Shown: positions 24,344 to 33,629, counted from the stretch's first letter. The stretch: DNA of 64,000 bases from JACMQX01 sp040385105 (GCA_040385105.1 JAZKHY010000021.1:11984-75983), one strand, 5' to 3'. The notes: a model not told the origin generated them from the letters alone. Translations and numbers: made by a program.

Positions 24344-25768
24344 CTAGGCAGCGGCGGGCCGGGGCATGGCAGGAGGAGCGGCGGGGGGTGTTGCGGCGGC
24401 CTCGCCCTCTTTCGGGCCCAGGCTGTACCAGTCCACGCGCCGTGTCGCGATCATCAGCAGGGCCAGCATGCCAAACATCAGCAGTGCGCCCAGTAGCAGC
24501 GCGTTGCTCTCGGATGCCAGCAGTCCGTACAGTGCGGCATACAGCACGCCGACATAAGCCGCCAGTGATACGCCGCGCCGCCAGCCCTGCAGCACCGCGC
24601 TGAAGTACACCGCCAGCAGCAGCACACTTGCCGATGCGGCGCAGGTGTAGGCCAGCCAGAAGACCATCTTCTCGGACAGAGCCAGCAGCAGCAGGAAGAA
24701 CAGCGCGATCGACAGGCCCACCAGCGCATACTGCACCGGATGCATGCGCAGCTTGCGCAGCAATTCAAACATGAAGGCGGCCATGAGCGTGAGGCCGACG
24801 AACAAAAGCCCGTACTTCACCGCGCGGTTGGTCATGGCATAGACGTTGAGGGGTTGCATCAGCGAGACGTCGAAGGTATCGAGTTCGGGGCGCGGCCGAC
24901 CGTCAGGCTGTGCCTTGCCGATCTGCCCGCGCGCTTCGCTGACCAGCGATGACACCGCCCAGCGTGCCTCAAATCCGTGGTCGCCTATCGTTCGCTCTGA
25001 TGCAAGAAAGCGGCCGCCGAAGGCAGGATGGGGCCAGGGCGAAGTCAGGTGCGCCGTTGTCTCATCGGCAAGAGGCGCGACAGACAATTTTTCATGGCCG
25101 GTGAGGTTCAGCGCGAAGGTAAATGCGATGGCGTCGCCGCGCCCGAACGCCTTGAGTGCCTCACCGGTCAGCGGCGCATGTATTCCGCGGCTCAGCCAGC
25201 TGCTGCTGCTCGCGGCCGGAATCCGCTGGGCGATCTTGAGGCTTTCGCCCGCAGCCTTGAACGAGGGCATCCCTTCAATGCCGCGCATGTCGCCCAGTGC
25301 CAGCGCAAAGTAAGGCGTGCCCGTTTCAATGCGCGAGTCCTTTTCCTTGCGCAAGATGCCCGCAGTGTCCAGCGGTGGCAGCGTGCCGGTGATACTTGCG
25401 CGAAGCTTGTAGAAGAGAACCCTGAAAATGCCGCGATAGCGCTCTTCCGGCAACAAGGCTCCACTGAGATCCAGTTTCTTCGGATAGATGAAGTGATCCC
25501 CTTCTCGCGTGCGGGCTGTGCGTATGACCGCACCCTTTTCGCCAGGTGTTGTCTCTATCCAGTGTTCAACATAGGGTACGACGATGAAGGGGCCAAGCAG
25601 CGTTTGCTGCCCGGCGTAGGTGTTCGCCAACTCGGCGGCTGCCTGATGCTGGCTATCACCGCGCTCGTTGATGAGCGAGCCGATCTGGGCGAGCGGGATG
25701 CAGAGGATGATGGTGATGACAACGAGGGAGAGCACTTTGGCGAGTGCCGTGTTCTTGATGGAGTTCAT
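24344..25768 (-). CDS. creD: Inner membrane protein CreD
   Basis: A 474-residue CreD-family protein: an N-terminal membrane span (VLSLVVITIILCIPLAQIGSLI), a large periplasmic part beginning RGDSQHQAAAELANTYAGQQ, a conserved FSVSLMQPLNVYAMTNRAVKYG-like block and five or six membrane segments at the C-terminus. In enterobacteria creD is the main target of CreB. It lies downstream of creB-creC, with a CreB-type site in the gap, and upstream of tag. Start at 25768 avoids reading through the repeat. Confidence 0.92.
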   Translation of the reverse strand: MNSIKNTALAKVLSLVVITIILCIPLAQIGSLINERGDSQHQAAAELANTYAGQQTLLGPFIVVPYVEHWIETTPGEKGAVIRTARTREGDHFIYPKKLDLSGALLPEERYRGIFRVLFYKLRASITGTLPPLDTAGILRKEKDSRIETGTPYFALALGDMRGIEGMPSFKAAGESLKIAQRIPAASSSSWLSRGIHAPLTGEALKAFGRGDAIAFTFALNLTGHEKLSVAPLADETTAHLTSPWPHPAFGGRFLASERTIGDHGFEARWAVSSLVSEARGQIGKAQPDGRPRPELDTFDVSLMQPLNVYAMTNRAVKYGLLFVGLTLMAAFMFELLRKLRMHPVQYALVGLSIALFFLLLLALSEKMVFWLAYTCAASASVLLLAVYFSAVLQGWRRGVSLAAYVGVLYAALYGLLASESNALLLGALLMFGMLALLMIATRRVDWYSLGPKEGEAAATPPAAPPAMPRPAAA

Positions 25769-25826
25769 GGATACGGAGCCTGTTGGTGTTACAGGCCCGA
25801 TGGTCGGCAGCCAGTGCGGATGTTTG

Positions 25827-25842
25827 ATGAAGTCTGCGTGAA
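25827..25842 (-). promoter_or_regulatory. Candidate CreB binding site (cre tag)
   Basis: On the minus strand the sequence is TTCACGCAGACTTCAT, one base different from the CreB consensus TTCACNNNNNNTTCAC. It lies about 60 bases upstream of creD. Confidence 0.5.
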
Positions 25843-25858
25843 GACCCGTGCGTGCCTG

Positions 25859-25888
25859 CATGGATTGCGGGTCAAGCCCGCAATGACA
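25859..25888. repeat. Half copy of the dispersed palindromic repeat
   Basis: ATTGCGGGTCAAGCCCGCAATGACA contains the inverted arms TTGCGGG/CCCGCAA and the terminal TGACA seen in the full copies. It lies between creD and creC. Confidence 0.55.
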
Positions 25889-25911
25889 GGCCTGGTGGGG
25901 CTTTCGCGTCG

Positions 25912-27351
25912 TCAGGCGCTCGCCAGCGGCAGGGACAAGGTGGCCAGCGCGCCGCCGTCATGCGCATTCACCAGCTCGATGCGCCCGTGGTGCAGCGACG
26001 CGATCTCCTTCACAAAGGCCAGGCCCAGGCCGGTGCTCTTCTTCTGCGTATGCGGCCTGGCGAGGGAATAGAACTTCTCGAAGACCTTGTCCTGCGCATA
26101 GTCGGGGATGCCGGGGCCGTGGTCGCGCACGGTGACTTGCGCGCTGCGCGGGCCGGCCTGCAGTGACAGCACAACCTCGCTGTCCTGCGGTGCGAAGTCG
26201 ATGGCGTTGTCCAGCAGGTTGCTGATGGCGCGGCGCAGCAGGAAGGCGTCGCCTTCCACCGTGGCATCTGCCTGCGCCTCGACCCGCACCGCAATGCGCC
26301 GCGCGGCCGCGGCATCCTGCGCGCTGCCGGCCACGTCTTCCAGCAGCGGCTTCAGCGCCACCGGCAGGGCCTTGTCCAGCACGCGCCGCGTTTCGAGCGC
26401 GGTGAGCTCCATCATGCGGTCCACCATCTCCTGGATGCGCTGCGTCTCGCGCATGATGTTGGCGAGGAACCGCCGGCGCTCCTCCTGCGGCATGGCGGGC
26501 TCCTGCAGCAGCTCGGCCGCGCCGCGTATGGCCGACAGCGGGCTCTTCACCTCATGGGTCAGCGTCTGCACATAGTCGGCCACATAGTTGCGGCCGGCCA
26601 GCGCATCGCGCATTTCGTCGTAGGCGGCGCCGAGGGCGCCCAGTGCGCGGCGGCCCAGGCGCGGCAGGCTCAGTGAGCGTTGCGCGCGCACGTAGCGCAC
26701 ATAGTCGGCAATCAGCCCGAACGGCCGCACCAGCCAGACCGAGACGATGACGGCGAGCAGCAGCACGGCCAGCGCGGAGACGATGCCGGTGACAAGGGTC
26801 TTCTCGCGTGCGGCGGTCACGAACTGGCCGAAGCTCTGCACCGGCTTGCCGGCCGTGACGCTGCCGATGATGCTGCCGTCCGGCGCGCGCACCGGCGCGC
26901 CGACGTACATGACGGAAGTGGCCGGGTCGTTGTCCACATCGGGCGTGGTGCGCGCGCCGTATTCGCCGCGCAGCGCCCGGGTGACATCGCGCCAGTTTGA
27001 ATAGTCCTCGCCCACATGGCGGCCGGTGGAGTCGAAGATGACGCGGCCGCTTTTGTCGGTGGCATAGGCGCGCAGGTCGATGCTGGTCTTGTGCACGCTG
27101 TAGATCTGCGCGGACAGCTTGCGCGCCTTTAGCGACCTGAAGACGGGCTCCAGCCGCGCGGTGTCTATCGCGCCGTCCTTCACGTCCTGCTCGATCAGGC
27201 TGGCCATGAGGTGGGCGGTTTCGACGAGTGACTCCTCGGCCGACTCGCGATAGCGCGGGTCGATGTCGTTCAGCGCGCCGTACATGAAGAACGCCAGCCC
27301 CGCCGTGTAGATCAGCAGGATGCCGATGAAGATGCGGGTGCGTTTGCTCAA
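25912..27351 (-). CDS. creC: Two-component sensor histidine kinase CreC
   Basis: A 479-residue membrane kinase: spans near residues 7-27 and 190-210 flank a periplasmic sensor domain; after a HAMP-like linker the H box is TLTHEVKSPLSAIRGAAELL, followed by N box SNLLDNAIDF and G boxes DHGPGIPD and KKSTGLGLAFVKEI. CreC phosphorylates CreB in response to growth conditions. It starts 22 bases after the creB stop. Confidence 0.92.
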   Translation of the reverse strand: MSKRTRIFIGILLIYTAGLAFFMYGALNDIDPRYRESAEESLVETAHLMASLIEQDVKDGAIDTARLEPVFRSLKARKLSAQIYSVHKTSIDLRAYATDKSGRVIFDSTGRHVGEDYSNWRDVTRALRGEYGARTTPDVDNDPATSVMYVGAPVRAPDGSIIGSVTAGKPVQSFGQFVTAAREKTLVTGIVSALAVLLLAVIVSVWLVRPFGLIADYVRYVRAQRSLSLPRLGRRALGALGAAYDEMRDALAGRNYVADYVQTLTHEVKSPLSAIRGAAELLQEPAMPQEERRRFLANIMRETQRIQEMVDRMMELTALETRRVLDKALPVALKPLLEDVAGSAQDAAAARRIAVRVEAQADATVEGDAFLLRRAISNLLDNAIDFAPQDSEVVLSLQAGPRSAQVTVRDHGPGIPDYAQDKVFEKFYSLARPHTQKKSTGLGLAFVKEIASLHHGRIELVNAHDGGALATLSLPLASA

Positions 27352-27373
27352 GGCATGAACCGGGTGGTGCGCC

Positions 27374-28123
27374 TCATGCCCGGGGCGGCAGGTCTTCGTT
27401 CAGTGCATAGCCTGTGCCGCGTGAGGTGCGGATCGGGTCCACGTCAGGCGCGACTGCCTTGAGCTTGGCGCGCAGGGTCTTGATGTGCGCATCGACCGTG
27501 CGGTCGAAGCTGTCGCTGGCGTCGTCCCAGACCAGGGCCAGCAGCTCCTCACGCGTGTACACGCGGCCGGGCCGCTGCACGAAGATGCGCAGCAGCCCGT
27601 ACTCGTAGCGCGACAGGTCGAGCACGCGGCCGTAGTAGCGGATCTGGCGGCGCTCTTCGTCCAGCGCGAGCACGGGGGCCGGCCGGGCAACCGGCTGCGC
27701 CGCACCGGATGCGCCCGGCGGCGGGGCGGGTGCCGTGGCCGAACGCACCGCGCGGCGCAGGATGGTGCGCACCCGCGCCACCAGCTCGCGTGGCGAAAAG
27801 GGTTTGGCGATGTAGTCGTCCGCGCCGAGCTCGAGGCCCACCACGCGGTCGATCTCGTCACTGCGCGCGGTGAGGAACAGCATCGGTACCAGCGCGCCGC
27901 CGGGCAGGGCCTGCAGGCGCTTGAACAGCTCGAAGCCGTTGAGGTCGGGCAGGCCGACGTCGAGAATCGCAAGGGCGGGCGGCGCGCTGGTGAATTCGCG
28001 GATGGCGTCCTCGGCGGTGTTGCAGATCACGGGGATGAAGCCGTCTGTGGCCAGCACATACTGGATCGTGTCGGCAATGCCGGATTCGTCTTCGACAACG
28101 AGGATGCGGGGCTTGTTCACCAT
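27374..28123 (-). CDS. creB: Response regulator CreB (OmpR/PhoB type)
   Basis: A 249-residue regulator. Receiver residues include the acidic pair in VVEDESGIAD, the phosphoacceptor in LAILDVGLPDLNG and the Lys of IAKPFSPRE. A winged-helix DNA-binding domain fills the C-terminus (YEYGLLRIFVQRPGRVYTREELL). An Ala/Pro-rich linker (about residues 126-148) is longer than usual. First of the creBCD run; the cueR gene ends 34 bases upstream on the same strand. Confidence 0.92.
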   Translation of the reverse strand: MVNKPRILVVEDESGIADTIQYVLATDGFIPVICNTAEDAIREFTSAPPALAILDVGLPDLNGFELFKRLQALPGGALVPMLFLTARSDEIDRVVGLELGADDYIAKPFSPRELVARVRTILRRAVRSATAPAPPPGASGAAQPVARPAPVLALDEERRQIRYYGRVLDLSRYEYGLLRIFVQRPGRVYTREELLALVWDDASDSFDRTVDAHIKTLRAKLKAVAPDVDPIRTSRGTGYALNEDLPPRA

Positions 28124-28157
28124 GGGTGGATGGTAGCGAGTCCGGGATGACAGTCAT

Positions 28158-28559
28158 TCAGTGCCGGGCGAGGTCATCGAGGATGGGGCAGTCAGGACGG
28201 CCGTCGCCCTGGCAGCAGTGGATGAGGTGCTGCAGGGTGCGTTGCATCGACTGCATCTCTTCGATGCGCACCGTCAGCTCGTCCGCATGCTTCTGCGCGA
28301 TGCGCTTGACGCTGGCGCTGGTGCGGCGGCGGTTGTGCCACAGGCTCACCAGCTCGGCGATCTCGGCCATGGAAAAGCCGAGGTCGCGCGAACGCTTGAT
28401 GAAGCGCAGGGTGTGGACATCGGCCTCGCTGTACTGGCGGTAGCCGCCGTCGGTGCGGGGCACGGGCGGCAGCAGCGAGAGCGACTCATAGTGCCGCACC
28501 ATCTTGGCGGAGACGCCGGACAGCTGCGCCGCCTGGCCGATGTTGACAGGATAGCTCAT
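28158..28559 (-). CDS. cueR: Cu(I)-responsive MerR-family regulator CueR
   Basis: A 133-residue MerR regulator: helix-turn-helix VNIGQAAQLSGVSAKMVRHYESL, then RTDGGYRQYSEADVHTLRFIKR, a long dimer helix, and the metal loop HCCQGDGRPDCPIL with the two cysteines that bind Cu(I). It activates copper efflux genes by twisting long-spacer promoters. It overlaps copZ by four bases and diverges, with copZ, from copA; MerR-type sites lie before both. Confidence 0.93.
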   Translation of the reverse strand: MSYPVNIGQAAQLSGVSAKMVRHYESLSLLPPVPRTDGGYRQYSEADVHTLRFIKRSRDLGFSMAEIAELVSLWHNRRRTSASVKRIAQKHADELTVRIEEMQSMQRTLQHLIHCCQGDGRPDCPILDDLARH

Positions 28560-28750
28560 GCGACCGCGTAGCCTTCTTCGGCAATGGCCCTGGCTACTGC
28601 CTCGCGCGGCTGGCCGGTCTGTACTTCCACCTTGCCGGCGGCCCGGTCAATCTTCACTTCGGCCTGCGGGTCGATAGATTTCACGGCGTTGGTGACGCTG
28701 CGCTCGCAGTGGCCGCAGGTCATGCCTTTGACGTCGAATGTCTGGTTCAT
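28556..28750 (-). CDS. copZ: Copper chaperone CopZ
   Basis: A 64-residue heavy-metal-associated domain: QTFDVKGMTCGHCERSVTNAV with the Cys-x-x-Cys metal site and the betaalphabeta pattern to the end. It carries Cu(I) in the cytoplasm, to CopA or CueR. The ATG at 28750 has GGA at suitable distance; ATGs at 28759 and 28783 are alternatives. It is the first gene of the minus-strand run leading into cueR and the cre genes. Confidence 0.9.
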   Translation of the reverse strand: MNQTFDVKGMTCGHCERSVTNAVKSIDPQAEVKIDRAAGKVEVQTGQPREAVARAIAEEGYAVA

Positions 28751-28790
28751 GGTGTTCATTCCGTTTGAGTTGATGAAAAGCATACTTTGA

Positions 28791-28814
28791 ACCTTGCCAC
28801 CATGGTAGGGTCAA
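28791..28814 (-). promoter_or_regulatory. CueR-type promoter of copZ-cueR
   Basis: On the minus strand TTGACC is followed by CTACCATGGTGGCAAGGT. The dyad ACCCTACC/GGCAAGGT fits the MerR/CueR pattern ACCTTCC...GGAAGGT, placed between promoter elements. Confidence 0.6.
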
Positions 28815-28865
28815 GCCATGGCTTTTCATACCCATGCTGGCTGTAATCTTTTTTCAAGCCGGGTC

Positions 28866-28896
28866 TTGACCTTCCCATCATGTCAAAGTCCAGACT
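28866..28896 (+). promoter_or_regulatory. CueR-type promoter of copA
   Basis: TTGACCTTCCCATCATGTCAA starts with a -35 element and the ACCTTCC half-site; a 19-base spacer leads to CAGACT as a weak -10. The long spacer is the hallmark of MerR-family promoters. Confidence 0.55.
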
Positions 28897-28903
28897 TGAA
28901 ATC

Positions 28904-31150
28904 ATGAATACTCCAACCCCCCTTTCTGTAGACAACATCTCCATCGGCGGCATGACCTGCGCGTCCTGTGTGTCACGCGTCGAGCGTGCGCTCAGGAAGC
29001 TTCCCGGTGTGCAGGAGGCTACCGTCAACCTTGCCACCGAAACGGCCCATGTGGTGTTTGACGCCGCGCAGGCGCCCGGGGCCAGGCTGCGGCGGGCTGT
29101 ACGGGATGCCGGCTATGAGCCCCGCACCGTTGCCCAGGCTGAATCGGCGGGGAACGCATCGCCGTGGACCGGCTTCGCTCCGGTGGCCATCGGCTTGCTG
29201 CTGTCGGCGCCGCTGGTGATCCCGATGATCGGCGACCTGTTCGGCCGGCACTGGATGCTGCCGGCCTGGCTGCAGTTTGCGCTGGCCACGCCGGTGCAGT
29301 TCATCCTGGGCGCGCGCTTTTACCGCGCGGCCTGGCATGCGCTGCGCGCTTTCACCGGCAACATGGACCTGCTGGTGGCCATCGGCACCAGCGCGGGCTG
29401 GGGCCTGTCGGTCTGGCTCTGGCTGCGCGCCGGCGACGCCATGCCGCACCTGTACTTCGAGGCCTCCGCCGTGGTGGTGACGCTGGTGCTGCTGGGCAAG
29501 TGGCTGGAGGCACGCGCCAAGCGCCAGACCACGGCCGCCATCCGCGCCCTGCATGCGCTGCGGCCCGACGTGGCCCATGTGCTGCGCGCCACCGGCGATG
29601 AAGAGGACGTGCCCGTGGCCGAATTGCTGGTGGGCGACCGGCTGGCGGTGAAGCCCGGCGAACGCATCCCGGCCGACGGCGTGGTGGCCGAAGGCCGCAC
29701 GCAGGTGGACGAATCCATGCTCACCGGTGAGCCGTTGCCGGTGCCCAAGGATGTGGATGCAAAGCTCACCGGCGGCAGCATCAACGGCGATGGCCGTGTG
29801 GTGATGCGGGTGACGGCCACCGGCAGCGAGTCGGTGCTGGCGCACATCATCCGCCTGGTGGAAGACGCGCAGACGGCCAAGGCGCCGATCCAGCGGCTGG
29901 TGGACCAGGTGTCCGCCGTGTTCGTGCCGGTGGTGCTGGTGATCGCGCTCGTGACGCTGCTGGGCTGGCTCTGGAGCGGCGCAGGGGTGGAGGCGGCGCT
30001 GATCCATGCGGTGGCGGTGCTGGTGATTGCCTGCCCCTGCGCGCTGGGCCTGGCCACGCCGGCCGCCATCATGGCCGGCACCGGCGTGGCGGCGAAGCAC
30101 GGCATTCTCATCAAGGACGTGCAGGCGCTGGAGATTGCGCACAAGGTGGATACGGTGGCGTTTGACAAGACCGGTACGCTGACGGTGGGCCGGCCGCGCC
30201 TGACGGCGGTTGCGGTGGCGCAGGGCGTGGACGAAGCGGCCCTGCTCGCGGCCGTGGCCGCCGTGCAGTCAGGCAGCGAGCATCCGCTGGCGCATGCGGT
30301 GGTGACGGGTGCCTCCGGGCGTGGCTTGCTGTGGAGCAGCGCGCGTGACGTTCGCGCTGTGCCGGGGCGCGGTACCGAAGGCCAGGCGCGCGGCAGCCTG
30401 TGGCGCATTGGCAGCCTGGCATGGATGGAGGAACTCGGCGTGCCGCTGGGCGCGCTGGCCGCCCGGGCAGCGGAGCTGCAGGCTGCAGGTGCAACGGTGT
30501 CTGCCGTAGCGGAAACGGTTGAAGCAACAGCTGAAGGCGCGGTGGACGGCCCGCCCGTCCTGCGCGCCCTGCTGGCCTTCGGCGACGAGCCCAAGCCCGG
30601 CGCGAAGGAGGCACTCGCGGCACTGCGCGCGCTGGGCATCCGGGTGATGATGATCTCCGGCGACAACCAGGGCGCGGCGCTGGCCATGGGCGAGCGTCTG
30701 GGCCTGGCGGCCGATGAGGTGATGGCGCAGGTGCTGCCGGCCGACAAGTCGGCGCGCATCACGCAACTGCGCCAGGGCGGCCATACCGTCGCGATGGTGG
30801 GGGATGGCGTGAACGATGCGCCCGCGCTGGCCGCGGCCGACGTGGGCATTGCCATGGGCAGCGGCACCGATGTGGCGATGCACGCCGCCGGCATCACGCT
30901 GATGCGCGGTGATGTGCGGCTGGTGGCGGCGGCGCTGGACGTGTCCCGCCGCACCGTCGCCAAGATCCGCCAGAACCTGTTCTGGGCCTTTGCCTACAAC
31001 GTGGCCGGCATTCCTCTGGCGGCGTTGGGCTATCTCAGCCCGGTAGTGGCGGGTGCGGCGATGGCGCTGTCGAGCGTCAGTGTGATGGCGAATGCCTTGC
31101 TGCTGAAAAGATGGCAGCAAAGCAGTGAAGAACAGAAAACTGGCAATTGA
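28904..31150 (+). CDS. copA: Cu(I)-exporting P1B-type ATPase CopA
   Basis: A 748-residue copper pump of the inner membrane. One N-terminal metal-binding domain carries GGMTCASCVSRVERAL (Cys19, Cys22). Membrane Cu site is CPC in VIACPCALGLATPAA; the phosphorylated Asp is in FDKTGTLTVG; the actuator has LTGEPLPV; the P domain has GDGVNDAPALAAADVGIAMG. It drives Cu(I) to the periplasm. The start at 28904 follows the CueR promoter; an upstream in-frame ATG at 28880 overlaps that promoter and is unlikely. Confidence 0.96.
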   Translation: MNTPTPLSVDNISIGGMTCASCVSRVERALRKLPGVQEATVNLATETAHVVFDAAQAPGARLRRAVRDAGYEPRTVAQAESAGNASPWTGFAPVAIGLLLSAPLVIPMIGDLFGRHWMLPAWLQFALATPVQFILGARFYRAAWHALRAFTGNMDLLVAIGTSAGWGLSVWLWLRAGDAMPHLYFEASAVVVTLVLLGKWLEARAKRQTTAAIRALHALRPDVAHVLRATGDEEDVPVAELLVGDRLAVKPGERIPADGVVAEGRTQVDESMLTGEPLPVPKDVDAKLTGGSINGDGRVVMRVTATGSESVLAHIIRLVEDAQTAKAPIQRLVDQVSAVFVPVVLVIALVTLLGWLWSGAGVEAALIHAVAVLVIACPCALGLATPAAIMAGTGVAAKHGILIKDVQALEIAHKVDTVAFDKTGTLTVGRPRLTAVAVAQGVDEAALLAAVAAVQSGSEHPLAHAVVTGASGRGLLWSSARDVRAVPGRGTEGQARGSLWRIGSLAWMEELGVPLGALAARAAELQAAGATVSAVAETVEATAEGAVDGPPVLRALLAFGDEPKPGAKEALAALRALGIRVMMISGDNQGAALAMGERLGLAADEVMAQVLPADKSARITQLRQGGHTVAMVGDGVNDAPALAAADVGIAMGSGTDVAMHAAGITLMRGDVRLVAAALDVSRRTVAKIRQNLFWAFAYNVAGIPLAALGYLSPVVAGAAMALSSVSVMANALLLKRWQQSSEEQKTGN

Positions 31151-31173
31151 ATGCCGGATTCCCTGGCCCGGCG

Positions 31174-32289
31174 TTATTTTGCGCCGAGGGCAGGGTAGTC
31201 GGTATATCCCTCGGCCTTGCCGCCGTAGAAGGTCTTGCGGTCCGGCTCGTTGAACGGGCCGCCCTGCTTCAGGCGCTCCACCAGGTCGGGGTTGGCGATG
31301 AACAGTTTGCCGAAGGCGACGAGGTCGGAGCCTGCGTCCAGCGCCTTCTCGGCCAGCGCCCGGTCGTAGCCGTTGTTGACCATCCAGGTGGCCTTGCCGC
31401 CGGCCTTGCGGTAGGTGTCGCGCAGCTGGGCATAGTCAAACGGCCTGTCGCCCTGCTGGAAGTCGCGCGCGCCGCCGGTGGCGCCTTCGATGATGTGGAT
31501 GAAAGCCAGGTTCAGCGGGGCCAGCTGCTTCATCACGTAGTCGAACAGCGGCTGCGGATCAGGGTCGCTCGCATCGTTGGCGGGCGTCACGGGCGACAGG
31601 CGCAGGCCGGTGCGGCCGCCGCCGATCTCTTTGGCCACCGCCGTCATGACCTCGATGAGGAAGCGCGCACGGTTCTCGATGCTGCCGCCGTAGGCGTCGG
31701 TGCGGTGGTTGGAGCCCGAGCGCAGGAACTGGTCCAGCAGGTAGCCGTTGGCGCCGTGGAGTTCCACGCCGTCAAAGCCGGCGTCGATCGCGTTGCGCGC
31801 GGCGCGGCGGTAGTCTTCCACGATGCCGGGCAGCTCTGACAGCTCCAGCGCGCGGGGCATCGAGGTTTCAGCGAAGCTGCCGACGCCGTCGGTGATGATG
31901 TAGGTCTTGGTTTTGGCCACGAGTGCCGAAGGTGCGACGGGCGCCTGGCCGCCCTCCTGCAGCGAGGTGTGCGAGACGCGGCCCACATGCCACAGCTGGG
32001 TGACGATCCTGCCGCCCTTGTCATGCACAGCGTCGGTCACTTTCTTCCAGGCTGCCACCTGCTCGGCGTTCCAGATGCCGGGCACATCGGCATAACCCTG
32101 GCCCTGGTGGCTGATGGCCGTGCCTTCGGTGACGATCAGCCCGGCGCTGGCGCGCTGGCTGTAGTACTCGATGGCCAGGGGCGTGGGGATGGCGCCGGGC
32201 GAGCGGTTGCGGGTGAGCGGCGCCATGACGATGCGGTTGGCCAGGCGGATGTCGCCGGCCTGGGCGGGTGCGAAGAGGGAGGAGGACAT
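31174..32289 (-). CDS. Old yellow enzyme family oxidoreductase (NemA-like)
   Basis: A 371-residue FMN enzyme that reduces activated double bonds, maleimides or nitro compounds with NAD(P)H. Visible are MAPLTRNRSPGAIPTPLAIEYY, TQLWHVGRVSH, the substrate/FMN His-Asn pair in VELHGANGYLLDQFLR, the NHRTDAYGGSIENRARF signature and the phosphate-binding VNNGYDRALAE. The start at 32289 follows a GGAGGAG-rich sequence. It diverges from an MFS transporter across about 120 bases. Confidence 0.92.
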   Translation of the reverse strand: MSSSLFAPAQAGDIRLANRIVMAPLTRNRSPGAIPTPLAIEYYSQRASAGLIVTEGTAISHQGQGYADVPGIWNAEQVAAWKKVTDAVHDKGGRIVTQLWHVGRVSHTSLQEGGQAPVAPSALVAKTKTYIITDGVGSFAETSMPRALELSELPGIVEDYRRAARNAIDAGFDGVELHGANGYLLDQFLRSGSNHRTDAYGGSIENRARFLIEVMTAVAKEIGGGRTGLRLSPVTPANDASDPDPQPLFDYVMKQLAPLNLAFIHIIEGATGGARDFQQGDRPFDYAQLRDTYRKAGGKATWMVNNGYDRALAEKALDAGSDLVAFGKLFIANPDLVERLKQGGPFNEPDRKTFYGGKAEGYTDYPALGAK

Positions 32290-32408
32290 GGGGGGTGGCT
32301 TTCGGGGCTGGGGTGTGTTGTCGATGCCACAGCGTAGTCCTGATCGGGAAGCCTTGCCCCGGACGGATTGTTGATGCTGTGCTATGGAGCGAAGCATCGG
32401 CGCTTTGC

Positions 32409-33629
32409 ATGCCAGACAATGCCTGCATGCCGCCCGCCCTTTCATCCATCCCGCCGGCGCGCCTGTTGGCGCTGGCCATCGCGCTGTCGATGGGCGCGGC
32501 CATCTCGCTGGGCGTGACGCGCTTTGCTTATGGCCTGCTGTTGCCGACCATGCGCGCCGACCTCGGCTGGTCCTATACGCTGGCCGGTGCCATGAACACC
32601 GCCAATGCCCTGGGCTACCTGCTGGGCGCGCTGGTGACGCCGCGCCTGCTCAGCCGCCATGGCGCGGCTGCGATGCTGCTCTGGGGCGCGGTGCTGGCCA
32701 GTGTGTTCATGGGCATGAGCGGCTTTTTCACCGGCGCCGTGCCCTTGCTGGCGCAGCGCCTGCTGGCGGGCGTGGCGAGTGCCTTCGTGTTCATCGCGGG
32801 TGGCCTGCTGGCGGCGCGGCTGGGTGCCTTGCAGCCGTCGCGCAGCGGGCTGTTGCTGGGCCTGTACTACGGCGGCACCGGCGCGGGCATCACGCTCTCG
32901 GCCCTGCTGGTGCCGGCCGTGCTGGAGGCTGCGCGCGGCGTTCCGCATGGCTGGGCCTGGGCCTGGTGGGCGCTGGCTGCAGCCTGCTTCGCGGCAACGG
33001 CGGCGCTGCTGTGGCCGGCAAGGGTCATGCAGGAGCCTGCTGCCGCCGCCGCAACGCCCGGCGCGCCGGCGCGGCGCTTCGAGTGGCGGCAGTTCGGCTT
33101 CGGGCTGGCGGGCTACGGCATGTTCGGCGTGGGCTACATCGGCTACATGACGTTTGTGATTGCGCTGCTGCGCGAGCAGGGCGCGGGCGCCGGCAGCATC
33201 ACGCTGTTCTATGCGCTGCTGGGCCTGGCGGTGATGGCGTCGTCGCGCATCTGGGCTGGCCTGCTGGACCGCTACAGGGGCGGGCAGGCGCTGGCGCTGC
33301 TCAATGCGCTGCTGGGTGTGGCGACCATCGTGCCGGCGCTGACCTCGGCCTTCTGGGCGGTGCTGCTGTCAGGCGTGGTGTTTGGCGGCGTGTTCCTGTC
33401 GGTGGTGGCGTCAACCACTGCGCTGGTGCGGCACAACCTGCCGCAGGCCGGCTGGGCCGCGGGCATCAGCGCCTTCACCATCGTGTTTGCCGCAGGTCAG
33501 ATCGTCGGGCCCACGGTGGTGGGCTGGATTGCCGACGGGCCCGGCGGGCTCGCGCGCGGCCTGCTGTTCTCGGCACTGGCGCTGTGGGTGGGCGCGCTAC
33601 TGGCGTCGCGGCAGCGGGCACTGGCGTAG
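32409..33629 (+). CDS. YbfB/YjiJ-type MFS transporter
   Basis: A 406-residue protein with twelve hydrophobic segments. The first segment LALAIALSMGAAISLGVTRFAYGLLLPTM (the RFAYGLLLP motif) is typical of the YbfB/YjiJ branch, followed by ADLGWSYTLAGAMNTANALGYLLG. Substrate unknown. ATGs at 32409 and 32427 are both possible starts. Divergent from the NemA-like gene; joint function is possible but not shown. Confidence 0.85.
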   Translation: MPDNACMPPALSSIPPARLLALAIALSMGAAISLGVTRFAYGLLLPTMRADLGWSYTLAGAMNTANALGYLLGALVTPRLLSRHGAAAMLLWGAVLASVFMGMSGFFTGAVPLLAQRLLAGVASAFVFIAGGLLAARLGALQPSRSGLLLGLYYGGTGAGITLSALLVPAVLEAARGVPHGWAWAWWALAAACFAATAALLWPARVMQEPAAAAATPGAPARRFEWRQFGFGLAGYGMFGVGYIGYMTFVIALLREQGAGAGSITLFYALLGLAVMASSRIWAGLLDRYRGGQALALLNALLGVATIVPALTSAFWAVLLSGVVFGGVFLSVVASTTALVRHNLPQAGWAAGISAFTIVFAAGQIVGPTVVGWIADGPGGLARGLLFSALALWVGALLASRQRALA

